64,000 bases of DNA from Bacteroidota bacterium (lineage in GTDB: Bacteria; Bacteroidota; Bacteroidia; Chitinophagales; Chitinophagaceae). The position numbers were made by a program, and so were the translations under genes. The notes beneath the pieces are model-generated. The model had not been told where the DNA came from. It was given only the letters and a program-made list of their open reading frames with translations, and searched no databases. Shown here piece after piece: positions 36,516 to 45,676 of the stretch. Numbering within the stretch: position 1 is the stretch's first letter; the number at the start of each line of letters is the position of its first letter. The stretch lies in contig JABDHF010000001.1 of NCBI GenBank assembly GCA_013285595.1, positions 3,563-67,562 of the forward strand. Reading direction: 5' to 3'.

Positions 36516-36962
36516 TGGTTAATTGTTAATGATCAATTGGCGATGTGTAATAATGAAATGCTTTTCCGTGGGCGCTAACATATTAAATTATTGATACAAA
36601 TAATTGGCCCGGTTGATATTGGCTCCCTGATCCGTAGCGGTCTTTTAAAATGGGAGGCCGAGCCTGTAAAGAGTTTGACAATAGCCGGTTATCAAAAAGA
36701 TGATTTAGGTTCTTAAACTAAACGATTTTGATGGTGTATTCCCCCTTGTGGCGTGGGTTATGTGCATGAGCGAAGGGGCAAGGGGGATGTCTTTTTGGTA
36801 TTGTTGATGGCGTTTCATTATGAGGGTCTTTTTGGGGGAGGAATGACGTGTTTATAACTAACCGTGAAAGTTCAGAAACAGATGGCAAATTAAGGGATAA
36901 AATCTAAACAAATTAAAATAGGATGCAGTTCTCCCAAGGGAATTGATATTCTTTACGTAGCA
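36516..36962. other. gene-free spacer after priA
   Basis: No credible ORF is present. One possible hairpin pairs TCCCCCTTG (36740-36748) with CAAGGGGGA (36779-36787), followed by TGTCTTTTTGG. It could end plus-strand transcripts although it lies more than 220 bases after priA. Confidence 0.45.
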
Positions 36963-37118
36963 TTAGCTACGAAGCTTCTTCGCCTTATTTAGCAGCTCAA
37001 TAGCTTTCTCCGCTTTTTTAATAACAAGAGGGTGATCCTGATATTTCTTCAGGTCGTTATTGATAACAGTATTTTTAAAAATAGAGCTATTGACATTAGC
37101 TGCTGCACCCTCGCTCAT
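36963..37118 (-). CDS. small ORF (51 aa) downstream of the DUF6934 gene
   Basis: On the minus strand an ATG at 37118 opens 51 codons: MSEGAAANVNSSIFKNTVIN, then a charged helical part ending ELLNKAKKLRS. It starts 18 bases after the DUF6934 stop, on the same strand, with no terminator between, so the two are likely co-transcribed. The Lys/Glu-rich C-terminal half could be one amphipathic helix. I do not recognise a family. It could be an antitoxin-like partner, but no sequence motif shows this. Confidence 0.55.
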   Translation of the reverse strand: MSEGAAANVNSSIFKNTVINNDLKKYQDHPLVIKKAEKAIELLNKAKKLRS

Positions 37119-37136
37119 AAATACAAAATTAAATAG

Positions 37137-37586
37137 TTATTTCCTCTTTACCAAAACCGCTATATATTCCTTCGCTGGGTTAAAAACTTCTTCTGCACCT
37201 TCATCCGTAAGTCCATAAATGTGAAATTCCTTTTCCAGCACAAACAAATGTCTTGAAATTGCTTTGTGATAAAGAGAAATTCGTTTGCCTTCCTCATCAC
37301 TGCCTTGAAAAAAGATTTGCCTGTCCGGAAATTTTGCGGTGTAATCAATTACAACATCTACAATGGTAGCCAGGATTTTTCGCAGATCGTTGTTATTAGA
37401 AAAATGCGTATCGCTCAGTGATCCGTCTGCCATCACATCTAGCAGCGATAGATTGTATACTGTATCTATAAATAGCTTTTTGAAAACCAACAGTTTCAAA
37501 ATAGCTCCGTTTGGCCCTCTGCTAACAAATTTATATTCAGAATAATCGTCGGCTCTTTCTAAGATCTCGTATGAGGGCAAATGCAT
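37137..37586 (-). CDS. DUF6934 family protein
   Basis: The 149-residue protein matches the DUF6934 pattern as I recall it: YEILERADDYSEYKFVSRGP, KLLVFKKL, DTVYNLSLLDVMADG, NNDLRKILATIVDVVIDYTA, FPDRQIFFQGSD and RISLYHKAISRHL with a FHIYGL segment. The family is restricted to Bacteroidota and has no assigned function. ATG at 37586 (MHLPSYEI) is preferred over an upstream start that gives the unlikely MCLNFCL. A 51-codon ORF follows after 18 bases. Confidence 0.75.
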   Translation of the reverse strand: MHLPSYEILERADDYSEYKFVSRGPNGAILKLLVFKKLFIDTVYNLSLLDVMADGSLSDTHFSNNNDLRKILATIVDVVIDYTAKFPDRQIFFQGSDEEGKRISLYHKAISRHLFVLEKEFHIYGLTDEGAEEVFNPAKEYIAVLVKRK

Positions 37587-38169
37587 TAAGCAAAAATTTA
37601 AACACAAAATAATTAAAAACTATTATCTCGTATGATTTGCTCAACACAACTTCCCTCGGATTCAAACCCCGTACCTTCCCATCCAAATACCAGCCATGAA
37701 CAATAACCAGCATATAGCACCACACATCATACGCGCTTCTACTCAACCACTCCGTAACACTTTCAGAGCAGAAAAAAATACCGTTCTCCTCCCCAGTTTT
37801 ACATACATAACCAGTTGTCCGCAAACACATAATAACCAAAATGCGCCATTGCCAACTACACATTTCCATAGCGCTATCGAGCCTTGCAAATACTCCCTAT
37901 TCCTCCCCATCTTTTGTAATGGTAACAAAAGGCCCAGCACGTTTATTAACGAAAGGTTTTCCCTAGCGCACAACACAAATAAAAATACACCCGCCCGCTC
38001 CCCCAAAATCACATGTAGATCCGCGCCGGCAGCGGCTTTCATTTTTCAGGGTAGCGCAGGCTTACTGCCCCAACAGGGTAGCACCTCCCCAGCCTTTCAG
38101 AGTGCCCTCAACTATAGAAAATATTTAAGACCTTTGCCGCAGCCTGCATAACCGGGCGTCACCAACTAT
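37587..38169. other. gene-free, repeat-rich spacer
   Basis: This stretch lies between the divergent DUF6934 gene and the 38170 gene. It contains the module starting TTCAAACCCC (37659-37700), like 809-849, and a copy of the CCGCTCCCCCAAAATC repeat (37992-38058). Open frames on both strands here are built from repeat sequence and have no protein features. Confidence 0.6.
37992..38058 (+). repeat. CCGCTCCCCCAAAATC dispersed repeat, copy 2
   Basis: The core 37992-38010 differs from copies 1 and 3 by one base. The following part shares GATCCGC, a GCCGGCAGCGGC palindrome and CTTTCATTTTT with copy 3 (60829-60918). Confidence 0.7.
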
Positions 38170-38724
38170 ATGAAACAAAAGATAGCGCTCTTCTTTATAT
38201 TTTGCCTTACGCTGTGTACCTCTGCTATTGCCCAGAAGCAGAAAATGGAACAGGATGAGAAAGACGAGAAAAGGGATGCCAGGACTACGCGGATAAAGGA
38301 CAAGACGGACTATGCGCTTTTTCACCGGCAAATGCTGTCGCTGAAAGAGTATACCGATGAGCGCATGAAGATACCTAAGCTGAAAAATGCAAATAAAATG
38401 CCTGTAAAGGTGAGTGCCGTGGTAGACACGACCATAGACATGGACGACGAGGCGGGCAATAAAACCCTTATAGGCTACATAAAGCAGGACATAGGCGACA
38501 ACTCCACCAATGTATACGAGGTAACGTTTGACCGGGCTCAGAAAAAGATAGTGGGCGTAAAGTTTACCGGGGAAAGCAATGAACCGGAAAAGGAAGAAAA
38601 GGCGGCGCCAAAGAAAGCCGGGCCGGTAAAGGCCGTGCACAAAAAGAACAAGGATGATGACGATGACGACGAGCCGGAAGACGACAAGCCATCTAAGAAG
38701 GACAAGGACGAGGATAAAGAATAG
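38170..38724 (+). CDS. secreted, highly charged hypothetical protein
   Basis: The 184-residue protein has a signal peptide (about 1-22, SAIAQ) and a central domain of about 100 residues, with LFHRQMLSLKEYTDERMKIP and IGYIKQDIGDNSTNVYEVTF. The tail of about 50 residues is almost only Lys, Asp, Glu and Pro, including a run of aspartates (KDDDDDDEPEDD). Such a tail may bind metal ions or basic surfaces, but this is speculation. No family is recognised. Confidence 0.65.
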   Translation: MKQKIALFFIFCLTLCTSAIAQKQKMEQDEKDEKRDARTTRIKDKTDYALFHRQMLSLKEYTDERMKIPKLKNANKMPVKVSAVVDTTIDMDDEAGNKTLIGYIKQDIGDNSTNVYEVTFDRAQKKIVGVKFTGESNEPEKEEKAAPKKAGPVKAVHKKNKDDDDDDEPEDDKPSKKDKDEDKE

Positions 38725-38742
38725 CCCCCGGCGCCTGGCCGG

Positions 38743-39099
38743 CTAAAACTTCATGTCTTTATAATGCAGGTACAGGAAAAGGATGATAGCCATGGCCGTA
38801 TAAGCAATGATGGAGGGGTAAAAAGGTTCCTTTTTGCGCTCTTTGTAGAGGTTCTTTAAGGGCGTCATCAGCCAGGTGTCTATCACGATCATCGCAGCCG
38901 TGGTAATGATGATGTAGGGGAAGTTATAGAGCTTTAAAAACCCGCGTGTAGGCAGCCATGCCGATAGCAAAAATGCCAGCCCATACAGCGCTATAAGATT
39001 GAGCACCGAAATATAGGTGATAGAGAAAACTAAGGAGAAGGTTTTGGCGCGGGTTGCATGGTAGATAACTCTGTAAACGTCTGCAATTAATCGCTTCAT
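38743..39099 (-). CDS. small membrane protein, hypothetical
   Basis: The 118-residue product has three hydrophobic segments (about 23-47, 60-80, 95-112) with basic residues between them (NLYKERKKEP). No family is recognised. It converges on the 38170 gene with an 18-base gap. Confidence 0.6.
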   Translation of the reverse strand: MKRLIADVYRVIYHATRAKTFSLVFSITYISVLNLIALYGLAFLLSAWLPTRGFLKLYNFPYIIITTAAMIVIDTWLMTPLKNLYKERKKEPFYPSIIAYTAMAIILFLYLHYKDMKF

Positions 39100-39214
39100 A
39101 TTCCGGTACCTTGATTAGCCTGGTTTAAAGATCTTCCACGGCGGAAGTCATCTATACCGCAAAGTAATAGATTTTATGCGAAATATGGGCTTCGCGGTGC
39201 ATGATCTATGGTTA

Positions 39215-40258
39215 TCAGTTGCTGGCAACCGGTTTTTTGCCTGCGGCAGCTACGGCTTTTTCCCAGCGCCATGCGGTGTCCATCATTTCATCGAGGCCAT
39301 ATTTTGTTTGCCAGCCCAGCAGGGTGCGGGCTTTATTGTTGTTGGCATATACCTCTACCACATCGCCCGGGCGGCGTGGGCCTAGCTTATAGTTGAGCTT
39401 TTCGCCCGATACTTTTTCGAAGGCTTTGATCAGCTCCAGCACGGTAACGCCGTTACCGGTGCCCAGGTTAAACACCTCGCAGTTCGATTTGTTGCGATCG
39501 TCTATAATATACTGCAGCGCGCGGGTGTGGGCATTGGCTATATCGCTTACGTGCACATAGTCGCGCACGCAAGAGCCATCGCGGGTATCATAGTCGGTAC
39601 CAAAGACGGTCATGTCGTTGCGCTTGCCTATAGCGGTTTGCGTGATCACAGGTACTACGCTCTCCGCCATATCGCGGAATTCACCTATCTCTGCCGATGG
39701 GTGTGCACCTACCGGGTTAAAGTAACGCAGCAGTATGGTATTGAAATGCTTATTGATATTGGTAAAGTCTTCGCACATAGCCTCGCCTACCTGCTTGGTA
39801 CGTGCATATGGCGACTCGGGTATTGCGAAAGGGACTTCTTCTACCACCGGCAGCTGCGTAGTATTGCCATACACGGAGCACGATGAGGAGAAGACAAAGT
39901 TATTGACATCGAACTCCTCAGCGCACTGCAGTATGTTGATGAGCGAATTGAAGTTATTGCGGAAGTAGCCAAGAGGTTCTTTCACAGACTCCGGCACCGA
40001 CTTGTATGCTGCAAAATGTATAACACCTACTATATCGGAATTCTCAAGAAATATGGCTTCGGTATCGTCGAGGTTGCAGAGGTCTACCTTGTAGTTCTTC
40101 ACACGTTTGCCGGTTATTTTCTCTATGCCATCGAGCATTTTCAGGGAGCCTTTCGAAAGGTCGTCGACAGAGATAACTTCAAATCCGTTCTGTATCAAAT
40201 CCACAATGGTATGGCCACCTATATAGCCGCATCCGCCCGTAACAAGGATCTTGTTCAT
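39215..40258 (-). CDS. galE: UDP-glucose 4-epimerase GalE
   Basis: The 347-residue extended short-chain dehydrogenase interconverts UDP-glucose and UDP-galactose. The NAD-binding motif TGGCGYIGGH sits at residues 7-16, SSSCSVYG carries the catalytic Ser, YARTK the Tyr-x3-Lys pair, and LRYFNPVGAH is the GalE block. ATG at 40258 (MNKILVTGG) is the natural start; seven extra codons are open upstream. TATATTTG at 40277-40284 on the minus strand is a likely -7 box. It supplies UDP-galactose for surface glycans. Confidence 0.95.
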   Translation of the reverse strand: MNKILVTGGCGYIGGHTIVDLIQNGFEVISVDDLSKGSLKMLDGIEKITGKRVKNYKVDLCNLDDTEAIFLENSDIVGVIHFAAYKSVPESVKEPLGYFRNNFNSLINILQCAEEFDVNNFVFSSSCSVYGNTTQLPVVEEVPFAIPESPYARTKQVGEAMCEDFTNINKHFNTILLRYFNPVGAHPSAEIGEFRDMAESVVPVITQTAIGKRNDMTVFGTDYDTRDGSCVRDYVHVSDIANAHTRALQYIIDDRNKSNCEVFNLGTGNGVTVLELIKAFEKVSGEKLNYKLGPRRPGDVVEVYANNNKARTLLGWQTKYGLDEMMDTAWRWEKAVAAAGKKPVASN

Positions 40259-40276
40259 GTACAATAAGTTTGTATG

Positions 40277-40284
40277 CAAATATA
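40277..40284 (-). promoter_or_regulatory. putative -7 box for galE
   Basis: On the minus strand TATATTTG matches TAnnTTTG and ends 18 bases before the galE start codon. No clear -33 TTG is present. Confidence 0.45.
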
Positions 40285-40339
40285 TGGGAACGGAATATTC
40301 AGATAAATTTTTTTTATTCCGATTTTATGGGTATAAATT

Positions 40340-40515
40340 GATTAGCTGATGTGATGATTAGCTTATTAGCTGATGGCCTGCGTTTATGATTAGCTGATGA
40401 TCCATGTTTGGCTTGTTTTACTGATTAGCTAATAGCTTAAAGATCTCTGAATAAGTTACCCAAATGCACTCAATACGAGCATCAACTAATGAGCTAATCA
40501 TCACATCAGCTAATC
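40340..40515. repeat. 36-base inverted repeat abutting the exporter stop codon
   Basis: Arm 1 (40340-40375) and arm 2 (40480-40515) are complementary at 34 of 36 positions. The 104-base middle carries more copies of the unit ATTAGCTGAT (around 40393 and 40423). Arm 2 ends at the base before the exporter stop codon (40516-40518, minus strand). Confidence 0.8.
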
Positions 40516-42312
40516 TTATTTCACCTGTTGCATATCTACGAGACGCTTGTAGATGCCACCTTTCTCCAGCAGCGATGCGTGAGTGCCACGCTCCATTATC
40601 TTGCCTTGCTCCATTACTACTATCTCATCAGCATTCTGCACGGTAGAAAGGCGATGGGCAATAACGACACAGGTGCGGTTTTGCATGAGCTTGTTTATGG
40701 CGTCTTGCACTATACGCTCGCTCTCTGTATCGAGCGACGAGGTAGCCTCATCTAGTATAAGGATCGGTGGGTTTTTTAATACTGCTCTTGCTATAGTTAT
40801 GCGCTGGCGTTCGCCGCCGCTGAGCCTTGCCCCCCTATCGCCCGCTACTGTTTGGTAGCCACCGTCTTTCTGCTTAATGAAGTTATCAGCATTGGCAATA
40901 CGCGCGGCATCTTCCACACGCTCTTGTGTAGCGCCACCTGTGCCCAGGGTGATGTTGTTGTAGATGCTGTCGTTAAATAATATAGGGTCCTGGCTTACCA
41001 CGCCCATCAGGCGGCGAAGGTCATCCAGCTTACAGTCTTTGATGTTCACGCCATCTATCAGTATCTCTCCACTGGTAACATCGTGAAACCTGGGTATGAG
41101 GTCTACCAGTGTAGACTTACCTGCGCCCGATGCACCTACAAGGGCTATCATCTTACCCTTCTTTATTTCCAGGTCTATGCCCTGTAGTATCTTTTTGTCG
41201 CCATAAGCAAAGCCTACATTTTTAAAGGTAATGCTATCTGAGAACGAGTATACAGGCATAGCATCGGGCAATTCCTTTATTGTGTTTTCCACACCAAGCA
41301 GGTGTTCTATTCTATCAAGAGCTGCGGTGCCTTTTTGCACGTTGTAAAATGCAGAGGATAAGTTTTTAAATGGGTTGATGATCTGGCTGAACAGCGCAAT
41401 GTAGGTAACAAACCATTCGCCACTAAAACCGCTGCCTGAGAATACCATTTTACCACCTACCCATAGTATTATGGCTACCACTATCACACCCATGGTTTCA
41501 GATAGCGGGGAGGCCAGTTCTTTGCGCGCCGCAATACGGTTGCGGGTGCGGAAGAGCAGGTTGTTGATGCGCATGAAGCGCAGGTGCTGGTGTGTTTCGG
41601 CATTGAAAGCTTTTACTACGCGCATGCCTACCAGGGTCTCGTCTATTACCCCCAGCATATTGCCGAGTTGTTCCTGGGCTATGTTTGAGGATTTTCTTAA
41701 CGACTTACTGATGCGCCCAATGATAAGGCCGGCAATGGGCAACACAAATAAAAGGATAAGGGTGAGCTGGTAATTCATAAACACCATGGTGCCTATGTAA
41801 AAGATGATGGTGAGCGGCTCGCGTATAAATACTTCAAGCACGCCCATAATAGATAGCTCCACCTCATTGATATCATTGGTCATGCGCGATATGAGGTCGC
41901 CTTTTCTTTCCTCGGTAAAGAAGCCTATGGGCAGTGATAGTGTTTTGGTAAAAATGTCATCGCGCAATCTGCGAAGTATGGCATTGCGCAAGGGATTGAG
42001 TATGTAAAGCGATATGTATAGAAACAGGTTTTTGAGAATAGTGAATATTACTACTGCTATGCACACATCGGCAAGGGCAGCCATTGGGCCCTGTGCCTGC
42101 ACAATATCATGAATAAAGCCTGAGAATTTGCCGAGGAGGCTATCTCTATTTACAACTGTGTCTGTGGGTTTAAACAGCACCTGCAATACCGGCGCCAGCA
42201 TGGTCAATGAAAAAAGGCCAAATAAAATGCCGAGCAGGTTGGCAGTAAAATAAAGGGCTATCTGGCCTTTATAGTCTGCGAGGTATTTTAACAGCCTTGA
42301 TATTTTCTTCAT
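40516..42312 (-). CDS. ABC exporter (fused permease/ATPase), MsbA-like
   Basis: The 598-residue half-transporter has six membrane helices in the N-terminal part (about 15-310), with the type I exporter blocks FFTEERKGDLISRMTNDINEV. A C-terminal ATPase follows, with Walker A GASGAGKST, signature LSGGERQRITIARA, Walker B ILILDEATSSLD and the His switch IAHRLST. It works as a homodimer or heterodimer. The closest well-known relative is the lipid A flippase MsbA, but substrate cannot be fixed. All motifs are intact. Confidence 0.93.
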   Translation of the reverse strand: MKKISRLLKYLADYKGQIALYFTANLLGILFGLFSLTMLAPVLQVLFKPTDTVVNRDSLLGKFSGFIHDIVQAQGPMAALADVCIAVVIFTILKNLFLYISLYILNPLRNAILRRLRDDIFTKTLSLPIGFFTEERKGDLISRMTNDINEVELSIMGVLEVFIREPLTIIFYIGTMVFMNYQLTLILLFVLPIAGLIIGRISKSLRKSSNIAQEQLGNMLGVIDETLVGMRVVKAFNAETHQHLRFMRINNLLFRTRNRIAARKELASPLSETMGVIVVAIILWVGGKMVFSGSGFSGEWFVTYIALFSQIINPFKNLSSAFYNVQKGTAALDRIEHLLGVENTIKELPDAMPVYSFSDSITFKNVGFAYGDKKILQGIDLEIKKGKMIALVGASGAGKSTLVDLIPRFHDVTSGEILIDGVNIKDCKLDDLRRLMGVVSQDPILFNDSIYNNITLGTGGATQERVEDAARIANADNFIKQKDGGYQTVAGDRGARLSGGERQRITIARAVLKNPPILILDEATSSLDTESERIVQDAINKLMQNRTCVVIAHRLSTVQNADEIVVMEQGKIMERGTHASLLEKGGIYKRLVDMQQVK

Positions 42313-42435
42313 TGGTTAGCTATTGCTTTCGAAGATGCTGAAAGCTTTTAATCAGGCGGCAAAGATATAGAACAAATCTGTACTGCTGTGATGTAGAGTA
42401 TATGGTGTGTGCTTTTTAACGTTCGGCAAAAAAGC

Positions 42436-42470
42436 AGATGTCCCACACCGAAAAAAGGTGTGGGACATCT
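42436..42470. repeat. GGTGTGGGACA-type hairpin repeat, copy 2
   Basis: Perfect 14-base arms (42436-42449 and 42457-42470) with a 7-base A-rich loop. It lies downstream of the protease gene at 42504-42923 on the minus strand and could act as its terminator. Confidence 0.8.
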
Positions 42471-42503
42471 GGTAAGGTGTTTATGTTAATAAAGAGTTAG
42501 GTG

Positions 42504-42923
42504 CTATTTCATCTTCATCTGTGCAAAATAAGGATGATCGGGGTTTACAATCAACTCTTGCCGTTGGGGATGTATCAGTACGTCCATGTCTTCAAGCGGT
42601 ATGGCGCCGAGAAGAGGCTCATTATCTCCGGGAAGCACCATAGCACGGCAGGTTGTTGCCCTGTTTTTAAATCGTAACTCTACCGGGGCCACTACATCAT
42701 ACTCTGCTATGGTTCCGTTGGCGAGTTGTGCTTTCCTTCTTTCTACTACAGGCAATTGCAATTGTTCCTGTATATTTTCATTAATAGCCAGCATATAAGC
42801 GCCTGTGTCTACAAGCATGCTTACCGTCATTCGTTTTACTTCTTCTTCACCTATAATATGCTTACGGGATAGAACAAGATCTTCCCCATTTATTAATTCA
42901 ACGTCGGCATATATCAGTCCCAT
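42504..42923 (-). CDS. retropepsin-like clan AA aspartic protease
   Basis: The 139-residue protein has the single-domain retropepsin layout. SMLVDTGAYMLAI holds the catalytic Asp39-Thr40-Gly41, and LGAIPLEDMDVLIHPQ is the second conserved block near the C-terminus. Like retroviral proteases it would have to dimerise. There is no signal peptide, so it acts in the cytoplasm. Substrates are unknown. The gene is bracketed by two hairpin repeats of one family (42436-42470 and 42979-43011). Confidence 0.82.
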   Translation of the reverse strand: MGLIYADVELINGEDLVLSRKHIIGEEEVKRMTVSMLVDTGAYMLAINENIQEQLQLPVVERRKAQLANGTIAEYDVVAPVELRFKNRATTCRAMVLPGDNEPLLGAIPLEDMDVLIHPQRQELIVNPDHPYFAQMKMK

Positions 42924-42978
42924 AGCTATTTATATATTGAACAAAGGTAAGAAATAGAGCCACCAATTACTTTAGATA

Positions 42979-43011
42979 GATGTGCCACACCCGAAAAAGG
43001 TGTGGTACATC
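42979..43011. repeat. GGTGTGGGACA-type hairpin repeat, copy 3
   Basis: Arms of 13 bases (42979-42991 and 42999-43011) with a 7-base loop, CGAAAAA, and one mismatch. It lies between the cysS stop and the protease start and shares the A-rich loop with copy 2. Confidence 0.78.
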
Positions 43012-43022
43012 GCCAAATCTTA

Positions 43023-44516
43023 TTATTCTATTGTATAAGACACCGTACCATCCTTCTCATCTTTCAGTTGTATGCCTGCTTCCAGTAGTTTGTTCCTGAT
43101 CTGGTCTGATGTGGCAAAGTCTTTCCTTTTCTTGGCGTCTGTCCTTATCTCTATTAATAATGACAGTACATTGTCCAGCTTGCCGCTTTGCTGCGCCAGC
43201 ATGGGTTGCATACCCAGTATATCTACAAGGTATGTTTTAAATGCAGTTTTCAGGCTGGCAAAAGTATCTGCGGCAATTGCGCCGTGCTTTACCTGCCCGC
43301 CTTTTATGCCATTGATCACCGGTGCCAGTTCGAAAAGATTGGCAATGACCTTGGCAGTGTTAAAGTCATCGTTCATGAAATCTGCACATTCATTGATCCA
43401 GGTGGTTACCTGTTTGTCCAGCTCAGCATCTTCTGCTATCGTATTGCCGGGATGCTCCAGCTTTTGCAGTATCTCGTATGCTTCCCACAACCTGCGAAAT
43501 GCACGCTCAGAGGCTTGCAGTGCCTCATTGCCAAAATCGAGTGTGCTGCGGTAATGCGTTTGCAAAATATAGAAGCGCACTACCATAGGATGATAGGCCT
43601 GCTCCAGCAACGGATGATTGCCACTAAACAGCTCAGACAGCTTGATCACATTGTTATAGCTCTTGCCCATCTTCTTACCGTTGATGGTGATCATGTTGTT
43701 GTGCATCCAGTAGCGCACCGGGGCGTGGCCGTGAACTATAGTAGATTGTGCTATCTCGCTTTCGTGGTGCGGGAACATCAGGTCCATGCCGCCGCCGTGT
43801 ATGTCGAACGTTTCGCCAAGGTACTTACTGCTCATCGCCGAGCATTCTATATGCCAACCGGGGAAACCTTCGCCCCATGGGCTTATCCACCGCTGTATAT
43901 GTTCCGGCGGGGCATTTTTCCATAGCGCAAAGTCTACTTTATTGCGTTTTTCGTCCTGCCCGTCAAGTTCACGGGTAGTTTCCAGCTGGTCTTCAAGCAC
44001 CCTGCCAGAGAGCTTTCCGTAAGGGTAGCTTTCGGCGTATTTCTTTACATCAAAGTATACAGAGCCATTTACCTCGTAGGCATAACCTTTTTCTATGATG
44101 GTCTGTATCATGCTTATCTGCTCCACTATATGGCCGGTAGCTGTAGGCTCTATAGATGGGTCGTCGCAGTTGAACAGGCGCATACCCTGGTGGTAGAGCG
44201 TGGTGTATTTATGCACCATCTCCATAGGCTCCAGCTTTTCCAGCTTTGCCTTTTCGCCTACCTTGTCTACCGCGTCCCGGCCTTCTTCTTCAAAGTGCCC
44301 TGCATCGGTAATATTGCGCACATAGCGCACTTTATAGCCCAGGTGTTTCAGGTAGCGTTGCACCACATCGAATGTAATGTACGGACGCGCATGGCCCAGG
44401 TGAGACTCACCCGATACGGTAGGGCCGCACACATACAGGCCGGCGTAGCCGGGGGTTATGGATTCAAACTTTTCTTTCTGGCGGGTATATGAATTATGAA
44501 AATGAAGTTCGGACAT
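43023..44516 (-). CDS. cysS: cysteinyl-tRNA synthetase
   Basis: The 497-residue class I synthetase charges tRNA-Cys. [17 protein letters not shown] holds the zinc ligand Cys30 and the HIGH-like motif, GWHIECSAM and [19 protein letters not shown] give further zinc ligands, and [10 protein letters not shown] is the KMSKS loop (KMGKS variant). The helical anticodon-binding region follows to the C-terminus. All motifs are present. Confidence 0.96.
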   Translation of the reverse strand: MSELHFHNSYTRQKEKFESITPGYAGLYVCGPTVSGESHLGHARPYITFDVVQRYLKHLGYKVRYVRNITDAGHFEEEGRDAVDKVGEKAKLEKLEPMEMVHKYTTLYHQGMRLFNCDDPSIEPTATGHIVEQISMIQTIIEKGYAYEVNGSVYFDVKKYAESYPYGKLSGRVLEDQLETTRELDGQDEKRNKVDFALWKNAPPEHIQRWISPWGEGFPGWHIECSAMSSKYLGETFDIHGGGMDLMFPHHESEIAQSTIVHGHAPVRYWMHNNMITINGKKMGKSYNNVIKLSELFSGNHPLLEQAYHPMVVRFYILQTHYRSTLDFGNEALQASERAFRRLWEAYEILQKLEHPGNTIAEDAELDKQVTTWINECADFMNDDFNTAKVIANLFELAPVINGIKGGQVKHGAIAADTFASLKTAFKTYLVDILGMQPMLAQQSGKLDNVLSLLIEIRTDAKKRKDFATSDQIRNKLLEAGIQLKDEKDGTVSYTIE

Positions 44517-44746
44517 AGCTATTTAAAATTGTGCTTTGGCTGTTTTGTATAAAAACTGCTCAAAAACGGATGTAAAAATAATTAAAGAAACGGAAGTGAA
44601 TTAAGAAGCAGTAAACAATGGTGAGCTGCTAACAACAGGAACAACAACACAGCCCGGAGAGGTATGGGGTATGCCGGAGGTTATTTATTTCTATGTTCGC
44701 TGTATATGACATGGTTGTCGTTTGAATACAAACTTAATGAATATTT

Positions 44747-45646
44747 TTAATTATCCTTTGCTGCCCGCATTAATACGTCTTTTTCTTCTGCAGAAAGGGA
44801 GTTATAGCCTTTTTGATTGATCTTATCCAGTATGTCATCTATACGCCTTTGAGAAACACCATTCTTAGGTTCATAGCTATTATTACCCCCGTTCCTTTTA
44901 TTATTCCTGTTTTGTATAGCCTTTTCATTAGGTGTCACCAGGCCTTCTACTTTGGCTGTGAAGCTATACATCCATTCGCCGGGCCTGTAGCCTGCCTGCA
45001 GCAGTTTCACATACCCCAGGCCCATAAGCGAGCCGCCTGCAAGCATAGCGATAACCGGCCAGTAAAAACCAGAACCAAGAACCATAAGCACCGTAAATAC
45101 CCCCGCCACCACACTTATAGGTATGCTAAAGGTTTCGGTAAGGTAAAACCGGTATTTAGGGGTAAGCACAAAAGCGGCTGTAGCCATACCCATCAACCCC
45201 GCCCGTGAGCCGAGGATGCCTACAGTATGCGGAACAGAAACCGGGAAGAACTGGCATAGCAGGTAAAAAGCCCCACCCACCACCAGACAATATGCATATA
45301 GGGGTATTACCTGCCTGTGCCCTACCAGCATCTGTACCACAGAGCCAAAACAGTATAACCATAGCATATTGCTCAGCAACTCAAAGAAGCCACTGAAGTG
45401 AAACCAGCCATAAGTAAGAATAGTCCACCAGTGAGTCTTAAATTCAGAAAGGGCAGGCAGCGCTACACCACCTATGAAGTATTGATTAAAAGGTGTTTCG
45501 TCGCCTACGTAAATGATCTTGATCGTTGCCCAGCTCAGCCCAAGTATCGCGAAACAGACTCCTGATGCAAGTATCAGCTGTAGCACTGCATTATTGGTAA
45601 AGCCTGGAATGTAGGATAGCGCTGATCTTTTTTGCCTTGTACTCAT
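44747..45646 (-). CDS. rhomboid-like membrane protein lacking catalytic residues
   Basis: The 299-residue protein has six hydrophobic segments and rhomboid landmarks (GWFHFSGFFELLSNMLWLYC with the conserved Asn-Met). The catalytic pair is gone. GSRAGLMG (146-153) stands where an active rhomboid has GASGAIFG, so the nucleophile Ser is Arg148. MLAGGSL stands where AHLGG should be, so the histidine is Leu202. The C-terminal soluble tail (about 265-299, RRIDDILDKINQKG) is the short helical domain often attached to Bacteroidota rhomboids. It is probably an inactive rhomboid. It starts 30 bases behind an intact rhomboid gene. Confidence 0.8.
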   Translation of the reverse strand: MSTRQKRSALSYIPGFTNNAVLQLILASGVCFAILGLSWATIKIIYVGDETPFNQYFIGGVALPALSEFKTHWWTILTYGWFHFSGFFELLSNMLWLYCFGSVVQMLVGHRQVIPLYAYCLVVGGAFYLLCQFFPVSVPHTVGILGSRAGLMGMATAAFVLTPKYRFYLTETFSIPISVVAGVFTVLMVLGSGFYWPVIAMLAGGSLMGLGYVKLLQAGYRPGEWMYSFTAKVEGLVTPNEKAIQNRNNKRNGGNNSYEPKNGVSQRRIDDILDKINQKGYNSLSAEEKDVLMRAAKDN

Positions 45647-45676
45647 TAAAAGGGAAATGTAATTAGCTTAAAGTTA

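Noticed and set aside
37696..38151. 151-codon frame in the spacer before the 38170 gene
   Set aside because: It runs through repeat copies and low-complexity sequence, with no signal, domain or start context.
40340..40515. Repeated ATTAGCTGAT units considered as a CRISPR-like array
   Set aside because: The units are too short, have no uniform spacers and form an inverted repeat.
44747..45646. Second rhomboid considered as an active protease
   Set aside because: The catalytic Ser and His positions are Arg148 and Leu202 in the aligned blocks.
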